This document shows, piece by piece, positions 23,996 to 33,233 of a DNA stretch of 41,621 nt. A model generated the notes under the pieces. That model was not told the origin of the DNA, ran no database searches, and worked only from the letters and a program-made list of their open reading frames with translations. Both the position numbers and the translations under genes were made by a program. Position 1 is the first letter of the stretch. Each line of letters starts with the position of its first letter. The stretch is from Defluviitaleaceae bacterium (GTDB taxonomy: Bacteria > Bacillota > Clostridia > Lachnospirales > WRBF01). The stretch spans positions 1 through 41,621 of the forward strand of contig WRBF01000012.1 of the NCBI GenBank assembly GCA_009784685.1, given 5' to 3'.

Positions 23996-25927
23996 ATGAA
24001 TTTCTTAAGAAAATCAAAAATTGGTCTCAGGCTCTATGGAATGTTTGGATTTGTAGTATTTTGTTTACTATTTATCGCATACAACGGGATAACCAGCCGC
24101 TTAGAGCTTATTAATGATTCAGAAAACTTATCCAGAGTCGTTAATGAAGAACTGCGAGCGTTTACATCCGAATTTTATGACAATACTCTTGCGGCGAACC
24201 ATGAAAGGCTTTTAGATCAGGCACAAGAGGTGCTTACCTACAATATCTCTGAAATGAGAGCGGCAAACAGAGATATTATTATTTATGTAGCAGTTGGCTT
24301 TATATTTGCAATTTTCATGACAGTAGTAATCGTTCGCTCAGTTATAAATCCAATAAATCAACTTATAAATATGCTTTCTGGCGTTACGAAGGGTAATCTT
24401 AATATAAACACTAACAATAATCTTATTGCTGATGATGAAGTCGGGATACTGGCATCAGATATTTACAAGTTTATCAATATAATAAAAAATGTTACTGATG
24501 ATTTAACAAATCTAACACATGAAATTAATGACAACGGCGATCTTGATTATCGAATAGATACTAGTAAATACAGCGGCTCATATAAAGACATGGCTGATGG
24601 TATCAACATAATGGTTGATTCAATTGTTGGAGATGTTATGAATCTTTTACATGGGCTTACAGAAATTTGTAACGGCAATAATATAAAAATGGATAATCTT
24701 CCCGGCAAAAAAGCTATTATGAACGAACGGCTTAATCAGCTTGAAGATATACTTAATGATTTTGCCTCAGATATTTCTCGTACTGCAAGCAATGCGGCTA
24801 AGGGAGATTTAGATGTTAAAATAGAAACAGGCAAATATAAAGGGCATTGGTCAGAGCTTGTTGAAAGTTTAAATGACCTTATCCTTGCTGTTTCAGAGCC
24901 TATGACTGAAATTGAACACACACTTAAAGAAATGTCACAAGGACGTTTTGTTAAAATGACAGGAAATTATGAAGGGGCTTTCCTCTCCGCAAAACAGTCG
25001 TTAAATTTAACTGCGGAAACAACTCTTTCATATGTTGAAGAAATAGCTCAAACACTTGAAGCTATGGCAAAGGGTGATTTAACTGTCAAAATACATCAAG
25101 ATTATATTGGAAGTTATGCTCCAATTAAACAAGCATTAACTACAATACTTGATTCTTTGAATAAAACATTAACAGAAATAAGTAGTTCAGCTAATCAAGT
25201 GTTATCAGAATCAGGTCAAATTTCCATAAGTTCAATGCAATTAGCAGAAGGCTCAACTAAACAAGCAAGTACAATACAAGAATTGACAGCTACCATTAAC
25301 GTAATAAACGAAAAAATGCGCTTTAATTCCGAAAAAGCTTCAAATGCAAATGAATTTTCAAAAAAATCAACTAATTATGCGCAAGATGGCAACAAAGCAA
25401 TGAAATCAATGATGTCATCAATGGACAGCATTAAACAGTCATCCATAAATATATCAAACATAATAAAAACGATAGAAGATATAGCATTCCAAACGAACTT
25501 ATTGGCTCTTAACGCAGCAGTAGAGGCAGCTCGTGCAGGTGAACATGGCAAGGGCTTTGCTGTTGTCGCAGAAGAAGTTCGTAATTTAGCAGGCAGAAGT
25601 CAACAGTCCGCCAGAGATACAACAGCAATGATTGAAGATTCGAACAACAAAGTTGATGACGGAATGTCTTCAGCTGATTCAGTAGCAAACGCACTTGAGA
25701 CAATTATTAACGGTGTCCAGCAAGTCTCCGAGCTTATATCACAAATAGCAGAAATGACAAATGAGCAATCCGAATCAATTTCACATATTAATATTGGAAT
25801 AAATGAAATAGGACAAGTAGTTCAAGACAATTCTGCAACTTCAGAAGAATGCGCCGCAACTTCACAGGAACTTAACGCACAAGCAGAAAAGCTTCAACGT
25901 CTTGTTTCTCAATTTAAGCTTAATTAG
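23996..25927 (+). CDS. Methyl-accepting chemotaxis protein with multiple HAMP-like repeats and a minimal ectodomain
   Basis: Chemoreceptor of 643 aa. First membrane segment is about residues 14-31, second about 95-113, leaving only some 63 residues outside, too short for a four-helix or Cache sensor domain. After the membrane there are serial HAMP-like units ([60 protein letters not shown]). The signalling tip is canonical: [38 protein letters not shown]. Methylation helices flank it. AGGAGG precedes the ATG. The receptor may sense an internal or membrane signal. A strong two-way terminator follows. cheV lies 6 kb downstream. Confidence 0.93.
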   Translation: MNFLRKSKIGLRLYGMFGFVVFCLLFIAYNGITSRLELINDSENLSRVVNEELRAFTSEFYDNTLAANHERLLDQAQEVLTYNISEMRAANRDIIIYVAVGFIFAIFMTVVIVRSVINPINQLINMLSGVTKGNLNINTNNNLIADDEVGILASDIYKFINIIKNVTDDLTNLTHEINDNGDLDYRIDTSKYSGSYKDMADGINIMVDSIVGDVMNLLHGLTEICNGNNIKMDNLPGKKAIMNERLNQLEDILNDFASDISRTASNAAKGDLDVKIETGKYKGHWSELVESLNDLILAVSEPMTEIEHTLKEMSQGRFVKMTGNYEGAFLSAKQSLNLTAETTLSYVEEIAQTLEAMAKGDLTVKIHQDYIGSYAPIKQALTTILDSLNKTLTEISSSANQVLSESGQISISSMQLAEGSTKQASTIQELTATINVINEKMRFNSEKASNANEFSKKSTNYAQDGNKAMKSMMSSMDSIKQSSINISNIIKTIEDIAFQTNLLALNAAVEAARAGEHGKGFAVVAEEVRNLAGRSQQSARDTTAMIEDSNNKVDDGMSSADSVANALETIINGVQQVSELISQIAEMTNEQSESISHINIGINEIGQVVQDNSATSEECAATSQELNAQAEKLQRLVSQFKLN

Positions 25928-25950
25928 ACAGGGTTTACAAACATTGAGAT

Positions 25951-25987
25951 ATCAAAAAACACGGGCTTTAAGCCCGTGTTTTTTGAT
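25951..25987. terminator. bidirectional intrinsic terminator
   Basis: Nearly perfect palindrome with an 18-bp stem: ATCAAAAAACACGGGCTT (25951-25968) and its complement (25970-25987). GC-rich core with A/T tails on both sides; it can end both the chemoreceptor transcript and the leftward ABC operon. Confidence 0.9.
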
Positions 25988-26015
25988 GAAAAAGATTGTA
26001 AACATATATCTTAAA

Positions 26016-27356
26016 TTAATCCAATGCATCCTTATCTCGTGCCGCTTTAAGCGTTCTCCAAGCATAAAGACCAAGGGAGAAGCCGATAACGCCATAAACC
26101 ATGAACGTACGAAGATACTCAGCAACACCCTCATCGTTAGAAATATATCTACCAATTGCAGGTGAAACAACGAACATTGCATGGAATAAGATAAGCCCTA
26201 CTATAACGTTTTTAACACTTGCTTTAGTCGTAGTTGCACCACCTACAAGAATAGCAGCAACCGAGAACATACCTACCATTCTGTGAGAAGTATAAGTGCC
26301 TACAGTACCAACTTCTTGTAAGAATATGATCATGCCCCATGCAGCAAGCACGGTAGAGATCATAGTAGCAATAATCCTTGTGCGATCTACATCAATACCA
26401 GAAACTTTAGCAATATGCTGGCTTTGTCCAACACTTCGGCAATCTTGACCAAGCTTTGTTTTGGTAAAGTATGTAGTTAGCAAACAGAATCCAAGTATAA
26501 CAAGCGCCGTTACACCAGGTATTGGATTTACGTTTGCAAGCTCCATACCCATTGCCGACCCAGGAACAAATAAGCTGAAAGCAGCTATAGCAATAAAACC
26601 AACACAGACTGCACAGTTGATGAAGAAAACAACTGTTGGCATTTGTGCGATTGAAGGGTTTCTTTTACCAAGCATACGACGAACTATCAAATATATGAGA
26701 GTCGCAACGGCAATAAAAAGTGCAGCATGTAAGAAATTAACACGCCAGAGCCAATCCATCGCAAGGCGCATACCTGCTGTTTCTAACTCAGGCATTCTGA
26801 TCAAGTCAGGATGTTGACCCATATCAAAAGTTGCACGAACACCCATTCCGCCCGGTATAATCATTCTATGATTAGCATAAACAGGAATGATTCCACCAAT
26901 TACAAACAGAGCGAATACTAAGTGAACACCTTCTGCAAAAAATGATACGATAAGAGCGGCTATCATTTCTTGACCTCTTGTTTTATTGTAAAGTTTACCT
27001 GTTAAATAACCGAACAAGAGAGCTAGCGGAAGAGCCACCAAAAAGCTTAACATAAGTCCGCCCATTCCTGCCATTTCAAAGTATCGAGTAAGGATAAGTG
27101 CGTTTACCCCTGCAAGAGCACCTACAACGATACCAAAGTTAAGCCCAAGCCCCGCCATAACAGGGATAATAAGCGAAAGAACCAACAGACCGTTACGGAA
27201 GAAACGCATTAAAACTTCATTAATTAAGGCACTGGGAGCAAGACCGTCAGCGGCATAAAATCCAAATGCAACAAATAGAACAAAAACAATTGTAACTATG
27301 TTGTCAAGAAGGAAGTTAGTAATTTTTTTACTTGTATTAGCATTATTATTTGTCAT
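26016..27356 (-). CDS. ABC transporter permease, second of two
   Basis: Integral membrane subunit (446 aa, about ten hydrophobic segments) of the BMP/ribose-type importer permease family. Family signatures are GLGLNFGIVVGALAG in the N-terminal half, and VGQSQHIAKVSGIDVDRTRI with SVAAILVGGATTTKASV in the C-terminal half, which resemble the coupling and pore regions of sugar or nucleoside permeases. It follows its partner permease with the stop and start overlapping (TAATG), and GGAGG lies in the partner's last codons. A terminator lies downstream. The substrate depends on the DUF3798 lipoprotein and is unknown. Confidence 0.87.
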   Translation of the reverse strand: MTNNNANTSKKITNFLLDNIVTIVFVLFVAFGFYAADGLAPSALINEVLMRFFRNGLLVLSLIIPVMAGLGLNFGIVVGALAGVNALILTRYFEMAGMGGLMLSFLVALPLALLFGYLTGKLYNKTRGQEMIAALIVSFFAEGVHLVFALFVIGGIIPVYANHRMIIPGGMGVRATFDMGQHPDLIRMPELETAGMRLAMDWLWRVNFLHAALFIAVATLIYLIVRRMLGKRNPSIAQMPTVVFFINCAVCVGFIAIAAFSLFVPGSAMGMELANVNPIPGVTALVILGFCLLTTYFTKTKLGQDCRSVGQSQHIAKVSGIDVDRTRIIATMISTVLAAWGMIIFLQEVGTVGTYTSHRMVGMFSVAAILVGGATTTKASVKNVIVGLILFHAMFVVSPAIGRYISNDEGVAEYLRTFMVYGVIGFSLGLYAWRTLKAARDKDALD

Positions 27357-28432
27357 TATTTGCCGCCTCCCTTCATTTGAGCTAACGCATAGAGAATAAT
27401 ACCGTTTTGCACTATCATTCTAACAGCATCAGTAATATCAGCACCTTCAAGCAATCTTCCAAAAACAGGAGGGCCATTGGTAATCAAGCCTTGCAGTAAA
27501 ATAGTACCAATAATAACGTGGATAACTTTAGACCTCTGTGCAGTAGCACCACCAACAAGAACAGCAGCTACAGCAGGGAATGCCATCATTAAAGGCGCAT
27601 CGTAAAGTTGCATGAAACCAAAACTTTGGGCATATACAATGATACCCACTGCTGCAAGTACGGTTGAAATCATGTTTGCGAGAACCCTGCTTCTGTCAGC
27701 ATTTAAACCTGTTGCTTTTGCAAACATAGGGTTCATACCAACTGCAGAAATAGCAATGCCATGCTTTGAGCGGAAAAATAACCACATTAATAAACATGCC
27801 AGAAGAACAACCAACAAAGTTCCAGTCGGTATAACAAGACCACCTATAAGTTCGCCGTCCGCATTAGTACTTCTGAAAATCTCAAATTGCCAAAAGTTAT
27901 CAAGTATTTGATCAGTTCCAAAAGGTGTAAGTGATACAAAGTTACGGAGTCCTCTACCAATGAACCAACCAAGGAAATCATTATCAGTATTATATAAAAG
28001 CCATATCATACTGAAGAAAAATGTAGCAGCAAATCCTGTATATGTAGCGATCGCCATTTCAGAACCTTTAACGGCATTCATCAGCTTGCCATAGCCCCAA
28101 CCCATTAAACATCCAAAAACAATGGCCAACACTGTTGAAACAATAAGCAAGTTAAACCCTATAAATCCTATATCCATTGAAACTACCATGGCAAACAGAC
28201 CAGTTACAACACCTATTGGCAACGCAAAGTTCGGACCTGTGCCCGATTGAATCGAAGGAACCATCGCAAGCACAAATAATCCCCACATTCCAAAACGCTG
28301 AATAGTGTCAGAAAATAAGGAAGTCATGCGAAAATCAAGGAAAAACCCGACGATCAAAATTAACGCCCAAAATCCAAAAATAATTAAAGTTGCTATCGGT
28401 ACTTTTTTGAAAAAACTTTTAACTGCATCCAT
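27356..28432 (-). CDS. ABC transporter permease, first of two
   Basis: Integral membrane subunit of 358 aa with about nine hydrophobic segments, same family as the adjacent 446-aa permease. Recognisable parts are GTGPNFALPIGVVTGL near the N-terminus, AVGMNPMFAKATGLNADRSR (coupling-helix region) and FPAVAAVLVGGATAQRSK. AAGGAGG precedes the ATG, which lies just after the ATPase stop. The two permeases probably form a heterodimer, as in purine-nucleoside-type BMP importers. Confidence 0.87.
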   Translation of the reverse strand: MDAVKSFFKKVPIATLIIFGFWALILIVGFFLDFRMTSLFSDTIQRFGMWGLFVLAMVPSIQSGTGPNFALPIGVVTGLFAMVVSMDIGFIGFNLLIVSTVLAIVFGCLMGWGYGKLMNAVKGSEMAIATYTGFAATFFFSMIWLLYNTDNDFLGWFIGRGLRNFVSLTPFGTDQILDNFWQFEIFRSTNADGELIGGLVIPTGTLLVVLLACLLMWLFFRSKHGIAISAVGMNPMFAKATGLNADRSRVLANMISTVLAAVGIIVYAQSFGFMQLYDAPLMMAFPAVAAVLVGGATAQRSKVIHVIIGTILLQGLITNGPPVFGRLLEGADITDAVRMIVQNGIILYALAQMKGGGK

Positions 28433-28434
28433 AA

Positions 28435-30042
28435 TTACGACACCCCTCCTTCTTTCACGCTATCTGTATCTGTTATGCCAGACATCATCAACCCAAATTC
28501 TGCAGGAGATGCGTTAGGTGCTAAAATCCCAGCTACCTTGCCTTCACATATGATAGCTATCCTGTCACAAATACTACACAGCTCTGCAAGTTCAGAAGAA
28601 GTCATAACAATAGTCATCCCCTGTTCGCGGCTAAGTTTGAGCAAAAGGTCGAGTATCAATTTTTTTGCACCTATATCAATACCACGAGTAGGTTCCGATA
28701 CAAAAAGTAAATTTGGCTTTTGGGTAAGCGCACGCCCAACACAAACTTTCTGTTGATTGCCGCCGCTAAGCCTTCCTGTATGCTGTTTTTCAGAAGTGCA
28801 TCGAATGTCTAAGTCTATAACCATTTGCTTTGCATGTTCCGATATAGCTTTTGAATCTTGCAAACCAAATGCTTTAAGGAAGTTTCCATTCACTTGCATA
28901 TCAGTGAATACTATATTTGAATCAATCGGCTCATCAAGTAACAGACCGATTCCTTTTCTATCTTCACTAACATAAGCTACGCTTTCTTTAAGCACCTGCT
29001 TTGTATTATTAAGAGGGAGTTTCTTTCCGTCCAAAACAACTTCACCTTTAGCAGGATAAATCCCCATTATACCATTTGCAATACCTAATTTACCTTGACC
29101 CGCCAAACCGCCGATTCCAAGAATTTCACCTTTGCGAACTTCCAAGTCAACGCCTCTAGCTCTTTCACTAGGCATGGCAACATGTAAATCCTTAATACTA
29201 AGCATTATATCTTTTGAAAGTTCACGTTCGGCGCCTTCTTCTCTTTCAATGGAAACTTTGCGACCAATCATCAACTCAGCAATCTCTATAGCACTAGTAT
29301 CTTTTGTATCTTTTGTAGCAACCCATTCCCCATCACGAAGTACAGTAACGCGGTCTGATACGTTTATAATTTCATCTAAACGATGGCTAATAAACACTAT
29401 TGCTATTCCTTGCACTGCAAGTGAACGCATCGCTTTTAACAATCTTTCAGCTTCAGATTCAGTTAAAACAGCCGTAGGCTCATCTAAAACCAAAAGCTTC
29501 ATGCCTGTTTTATCAATTTCACGAGCTATCTCGACAAATTGCATAAAACCAATAGGCAAGCCTTGAACTAAGGTATACTCTTCAATAGTCATATCAAGCC
29601 TGTCCAGAGCTACTCTGGCATCTTGATTCATTTTTTTAAAATCCAAAGTTTTCATACGTTTGCCGAATATGCTCGACATAACATTATTCAGCGCATTTTC
29701 TTTAGGTATTTCTCTATTAATTTTAATATTTTCTGCAATAGTAAAGCCGGGGATAAGCATAAATTCCTGATGTACCATGCCAATCCCATGTGCCATTGCA
29801 TCAAAAGGTGACATTATATTTACAGGTTTGCCTTCCATTTCAACTGAGCCTTCAAAACCACCTGTTGAGTGTATAACAGGCATTCCGAATAGGATATTCA
29901 TCATTGTTGATTTTCCTGCACCATTTTCGCCTATCAACGCATGAATTTCCCCTGGTCTAATGTCAAAATTTACATTTTTAAGTACCTGATTCCCGGAATA
30001 ACTTTTAGAAACATTCTTAAATTCGAGAAGGTTTTGACTCAT
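28435..30042 (-). CDS. ABC transporter ATP-binding protein, two ABC domains
   Basis: Double ATPase subunit of sugar/nucleoside (RbsA/YufO-like) importers, 535 aa. Domain 1 has Walker A GENGAGKST (38-46) and Walker B LLVLDEPTAVLTE, but its signature is degenerate (LPIGFMQFVEIAREI). Domain 2 has a weak Walker A (GLAGQGKLG), an intact signature LSGGNQQKV and LLFVSEPTRGIDIGAK. Such asymmetry is normal in this class. GGGAGGG precedes the ATG. A hairpin lies between this gene and the lipoprotein gene upstream. Confidence 0.9.
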   Translation of the reverse strand: MSQNLLEFKNVSKSYSGNQVLKNVNFDIRPGEIHALIGENGAGKSTMMNILFGMPVIHSTGGFEGSVEMEGKPVNIMSPFDAMAHGIGMVHQEFMLIPGFTIAENIKINREIPKENALNNVMSSIFGKRMKTLDFKKMNQDARVALDRLDMTIEEYTLVQGLPIGFMQFVEIAREIDKTGMKLLVLDEPTAVLTESEAERLLKAMRSLAVQGIAIVFISHRLDEIINVSDRVTVLRDGEWVATKDTKDTSAIEIAELMIGRKVSIEREEGAERELSKDIMLSIKDLHVAMPSERARGVDLEVRKGEILGIGGLAGQGKLGIANGIMGIYPAKGEVVLDGKKLPLNNTKQVLKESVAYVSEDRKGIGLLLDEPIDSNIVFTDMQVNGNFLKAFGLQDSKAISEHAKQMVIDLDIRCTSEKQHTGRLSGGNQQKVCVGRALTQKPNLLFVSEPTRGIDIGAKKLILDLLLKLSREQGMTIVMTSSELAELCSICDRIAIICEGKVAGILAPNASPAEFGLMMSGITDTDSVKEGGVS

Positions 30043-30094
30043 CTTTTTTCTTTGCCCTCCCTATGGACATATGATTTAAAGTTAAAGACAAGAA

Positions 30095-30129
30095 TGCCGC
30101 AAAACGGCTTTGAAGTCCGTTATGCGGCA
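30095..30129 (-). promoter_or_regulatory. intercistronic hairpin between lipoprotein and ATPase genes
   Basis: On the minus strand TGCCGCA-T-AACGG pairs with CCGTT-T-TGCGGCA (12 pairs, one T-T mismatch, 9-base loop), followed by TTCTTGTCTTT. It resembles the partial terminators or RNA-stabilising hairpins often found after solute-binding protein genes and would favour expression of the lipoprotein over the membrane subunits. Confidence 0.6.
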
Positions 30130-30208
30130 ATCCGTCCATTCATTAATCTTTATGCTATTAGAAAAAAAGCATAATACATTTAAAACAAGAAATTAATCTT
30201 TTCTGTCC

Positions 30209-31504
30209 TTAAAATACCAGGTAATCTACAACACCAAGAATATAGTGAGAGATAAGCTGCCCTTGGAAATTAAGTGGCTCAAGTTCAACGTTAATGTTTT
30301 CGCCAGTCATCATTAAGATGTAGTCTGCCATAATACTAGCAAGAACGTCCATGTCGATATTTCCAAGTTCTTGAGGAACGTTACCGTTAAGCCATTCGAT
30401 ACCATAGAGAGCACCAGCAGTTGTCCATAACATACTTGCAGGTACAGGCCAAGTAGCAAGTCTTCCTGAAGCACCTCTTCTAGCGATTTCAGCTCTAACT
30501 TCTTCAACAACTTCCGGAAGGTCGCGCATACGCATGATTGGCTCGCCATCTTCTTCATATTCACCAGTTGGGATATGAGAAGCGATACCTAGTGCAGTTG
30601 GGAATCCATGATATGGAGATGGGCAACAAGGTTGTGGATAGATAGCACCAGTTGCAACAACTTGCTCAATCATAGGAATTTGCATACCGCAATTAGTTCC
30701 AAAGAATGCTGTGTTTTGACCAAGAGTTTCAACTTGTCTTGGTAAGTCTTGTGATATATGCATTTGAGTACCAGGCATACCAGCATCACCCATTGGGTCT
30801 GGAGCAACAAGATCAACAAATAAAATACCGTTTGCTTCAGCAGTTTCTCTCATAACATCACGACGCATAGCGAGAAGCGGCACAGACATATGTCTTGGGA
30901 AAGAGTAGTGAGCGATTGTTTCAGCGCCCATCGCAATTGCTTGGTGAACAAACTTGTAGCCGATTAATGGGTCGTTAGTGTTGAAAAGCAAGTTAGCTCT
31001 TACAGCAACGTCCATTGGATCTTCCGCAGGCTGAGCATATACGATAAAAATATCGTCGCCGCGCATTTCACGAACTCTGTCAACAGCAGCATTTGTGTTA
31101 ACAACCGCTTGGTTAATAACTAAAACGCCTACTGTAGGATCAGAAGCGATTTCTTGAAGAATTGTTATCATCATTTCGCCTTCTTGAGCAAACATAACAG
31201 GCCAAGTTCTGTGAATAACTTTGTCTTCGCCAAATCTTGCAACAAGTGCTTCTGCTGAACGGAATTCTTCTTCGTTTTGATCAACAGTGTTAGTTACGAT
31301 TGCAATTCTGCCAGGAAATGGCTCTACTGCAACATTGCCTTGATCTTCGCCATTTTCATCTTCAGTCGTTGCGTCAGGAGTTTCAGGAACGTCAGGTTGC
31401 TCGACATTATTGCCTGGACCCGTTGGTGGCGGCGATGTTGGTTGTGCGCATGCTACTAAAAATAGCATAGTTAAAACAAGTAATGCACTAATGATTCTTT
31501 TCAT
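30209..31504 (-). CDS. DUF3798 lipoprotein, probable solute-binding subunit of the ABC importer
   Basis: A 431-aa lipoprotein: signal peptide MKRIISALLVLTMLFLVAC with lipobox Cys19, then a low-complexity linker rich in Pro, Thr, Glu and Asp (about 20-62), then a periplasmic-binding-like domain (RIAIVTNTVDQNEEEFRSAE, GVLVINQAVVNTNAAVDRV, FPRHMSVPLLAMRRDVM). It resembles the DUF3798 family. The following ATPase and two permeases make it the likely substrate-binding protein. A cysteine pair (PQPCCPSPYHGFP) and aromatic residues near the putative cleft are notable. A strong promoter drives it. The ligand is unknown. Confidence 0.82.
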   Translation of the reverse strand: MKRIISALLVLTMLFLVACAQPTSPPPTGPGNNVEQPDVPETPDATTEDENGEDQGNVAVEPFPGRIAIVTNTVDQNEEEFRSAEALVARFGEDKVIHRTWPVMFAQEGEMMITILQEIASDPTVGVLVINQAVVNTNAAVDRVREMRGDDIFIVYAQPAEDPMDVAVRANLLFNTNDPLIGYKFVHQAIAMGAETIAHYSFPRHMSVPLLAMRRDVMRETAEANGILFVDLVAPDPMGDAGMPGTQMHISQDLPRQVETLGQNTAFFGTNCGMQIPMIEQVVATGAIYPQPCCPSPYHGFPTALGIASHIPTGEYEEDGEPIMRMRDLPEVVEEVRAEIARRGASGRLATWPVPASMLWTTAGALYGIEWLNGNVPQELGNIDMDVLASIMADYILMMTGENINVELEPLNFQGQLISHYILGVVDYLVF

Positions 31505-31508
31505 GATT

Positions 31509-31547
31509 TTAATTCCCCCAATTCTTATTTTTTTGATTATTTTTCAT
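31509..31547 (-). CDS. possible 12-residue leader peptide
   Basis: On the minus strand an ATG (31545-31547) opens a short frame, MKNNQKNKNWGN, ending in TAA four bases before the start of the lipoprotein gene. AAGGA lies 7 bases upstream, in the loop of the 5' hairpin. It could couple translation of the lipoprotein or be chance; the G-run inside it is also the ribosome binding site of the lipoprotein gene. Confidence 0.3.
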   Translation of the reverse strand: MKNNQKNKNWGN

Positions 31548-31568
31548 AGTAAGATCCTTTCTTACTAT
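31546..31568 (-). promoter_or_regulatory. 5'-terminal hairpin of the ABC operon mRNA
   Basis: On the minus strand ATAGTAAGA-AAGGA-TCTTACTAT, a 9-bp perfect stem. The predicted start of transcription (about 31568) is its first base. Hairpins at the very 5' end are known to protect mRNAs. Confidence 0.6.
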
Positions 31569-31574
31569 TTAGAT

Positions 31575-31603
31575 AGTATACACAAATTCATGTTGTATGT
31601 CAA
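31575..31603 (-). promoter_or_regulatory. strong sigma-A promoter of the ABC operon
   Basis: On the minus strand TTGACA (31598-31603), 17-bp spacer, TATACT (31575-31580). Confidence 0.85.
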
Positions 31604-31655
31604 GTAGTTTTGCACATTTTTTCTAATGAAAATGTAATAAAATTGTAAAATAAAG

Positions 31656-31682
31656 AAAAACTGCCGTTTTTAGCACGGCAGT
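31656..31682 (-). terminator. intrinsic terminator of rpmE
   Basis: On the minus strand ACTGCCGT-GCTAAAA-ACGGCAGT followed by TTTTC, 30 bp after the rpmE stop. Confidence 0.85.
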
Positions 31683-31712
31683 AAATTTAAATAAATGGCT
31701 TTAAAGCAAGGA

Positions 31713-31916
31713 TTAGTCCATTTTATATTTTTTCTTAAATCTTTCAACACGTCCGCCAGCTTCTAGAAGCAGCTTTTGGCTTCCGGTATAAAAAGGATGG
31801 CATTTTGAACATACTTCGACATTTATTTCAGGCTTTGTTGAGCCGGCTGAAAACTCAACGCCACATGCACATTTCACTTTGGCATCGAAATATTTAGGGT
31901 GTACTCCCTCTCTCAT
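31713..31916 (-). CDS. rpmE: 50S ribosomal protein L31, zinc-binding form
   Basis: Ribosomal protein L31, 67 aa. The start [16 protein letters not shown], the cysteines CAC and CSKC that bind zinc (C+ form), and [12 protein letters not shown] are diagnostic. AGAGGTG precedes the ATG. It has its own promoter and terminator, so it is monocistronic. Having all four cysteines means it is the zinc form, not the YtiA-type paralogue used in zinc starvation. Confidence 0.97.
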   Translation of the reverse strand: MREGVHPKYFDAKVKCACGVEFSAGSTKPEINVEVCSKCHPFYTGSQKLLLEAGGRVERFKKKYKMD

Positions 31917-31990
31917 TTTGATTCACCTCTTTCATCATTTTCGAGACGCTCTTTGACGGCTCTAAACTTACATTAATTCACACAAACGAC

Positions 31991-32019
31991 AATATACCAC
32001 AATTAATATATAAGCGCAA
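31991..32019 (-). promoter_or_regulatory. promoter of rpmE
   Basis: On the minus strand TTGCGC (32014-32019), 17-bp spacer, TATATT (31991-31996). The leader to the rpmE ATG is about 70 bases; no known riboswitch or r-protein site was recognised in it. Confidence 0.6.
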
Positions 32020-32076
32020 GCATTTTTAAAATTATTTTTTATAATAAATTTTGCATCTAAAATCGCTACAAATCAT

Positions 32077-32991
32077 TTAAGACACTAAACCGTCAATTAT
32101 ACGAACTAAATCCGCAATATCCGGTTTGGAAAGCTGCGCACTAGCACCAAGCGCATCTCCTTTTTTTCTCATTTCATCATTTATTAATGAAGAAAAAATT
32201 ACACATGGCAAGTCTTTAAAGGCAGAATCCTCTCTTATAAGCTTTATTAAACGGTGCCCATCCATCTGCGGCATTTCAATATCAGTAATCAAGCAGGATA
32301 TCTTGCTTTGTACATCAGCACCTGAATTTTTAATCTCAGAAAGCATTTCCCATGCCTCAAGCCCATTTGAACAAACAGATACATTTGTGTACCCCGATTT
32401 ATTAAGAGATTCAAGAATCAAACGTTCAAGAAGCGGAGAATCTTCTGCAATAAGAATTGGATGTTCATTTCTTGGACGCCCTCCAAGCTTTTCAACATCA
32501 GACACTTGAATACCTGACATCGGGTTAATATCAGACAGTATCTTTTCAAAATCAACAATAGTCACAAGCCGTCCATCTATGCGCGCAATTCCCGTAGCAA
32601 GTGCATCTTCGCCTCCGTAAATTGAAGGGTCGGGCTTTTCAATGTCAGCCCAAGACATTCTGTGTATAGCTTCTACAGAATGAACGTGGAATGCTGTATT
32701 GACTTTATTGAAGTGAGTTATGATTAGAATATCATGCTCTGGGTCTTCAGATGCAGGGAGTCCCATAAATGTAGCAAGATCAATAACCGTTACAATGCTT
32801 TCTCTCGGCTTAAATACACCTTCTACGTAGGGGTTTGAGTTTGGCATAGGAGTGACAGGCTGATGCTGCATTATTTCAACAACCTTGGCAACATTGATTC
32901 CAAAGTACCTGTCTGCAATAGCAAACTCCATTATTTCGAGTTCATTTGTTCCGCTTTCAAGCAGTATTTCATCCTTTTTATTTTCAGCCAT
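32077..32991 (-). CDS. cheV: Chemotaxis protein CheV
   Basis: Coupling protein of chemotaxis with an N-terminal CheW-like domain (about 15-160: EIMEFAIADRYFGINVAKV) and a C-terminal response-regulator receiver domain. Receiver residues are complete: acidic pair Glu183-Asp184, phospho-acceptor Asp237 (LITDIEMPQMDG) and Lys289 (LSKPD). The protein is 304 aa, typical. It links receptors to CheA and mediates adaptation. AGGAGG precedes the ATG. It is a single gene, divergent from the asparagine synthetase homologue. Possible partner: the chemoreceptor at 24-26 kb. Confidence 0.95.
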   Translation of the reverse strand: MAENKKDEILLESGTNELEIMEFAIADRYFGINVAKVVEIMQHQPVTPMPNSNPYVEGVFKPRESIVTVIDLATFMGLPASEDPEHDILIITHFNKVNTAFHVHSVEAIHRMSWADIEKPDPSIYGGEDALATGIARIDGRLVTIVDFEKILSDINPMSGIQVSDVEKLGGRPRNEHPILIAEDSPLLERLILESLNKSGYTNVSVCSNGLEAWEMLSEIKNSGADVQSKISCLITDIEMPQMDGHRLIKLIREDSAFKDLPCVIFSSLINDEMRKKGDALGASAQLSKPDIADLVRIIDGLVS

Positions 32992-33233
32992 AAAAAACCC
33001 TCCTGCAATTAGAATTTAAAATTAAAGCAAAAGCAGAACCTTAAACTCCAATGTTTTAATTTTTACATTTTAAGTTTATAATATTTAATATCAGTATAAA
33101 TCTGAGTTAGTGCAACTACAGCAGATTATATCATATTAGTATAGCCCTTGTACAGACTTAATATTGATTTTATTTAAGAAACGTGCTAAAATTATTAAAG
33201 CTTATTATTTTGAAGTGGAGTGAAGTATTAGAA

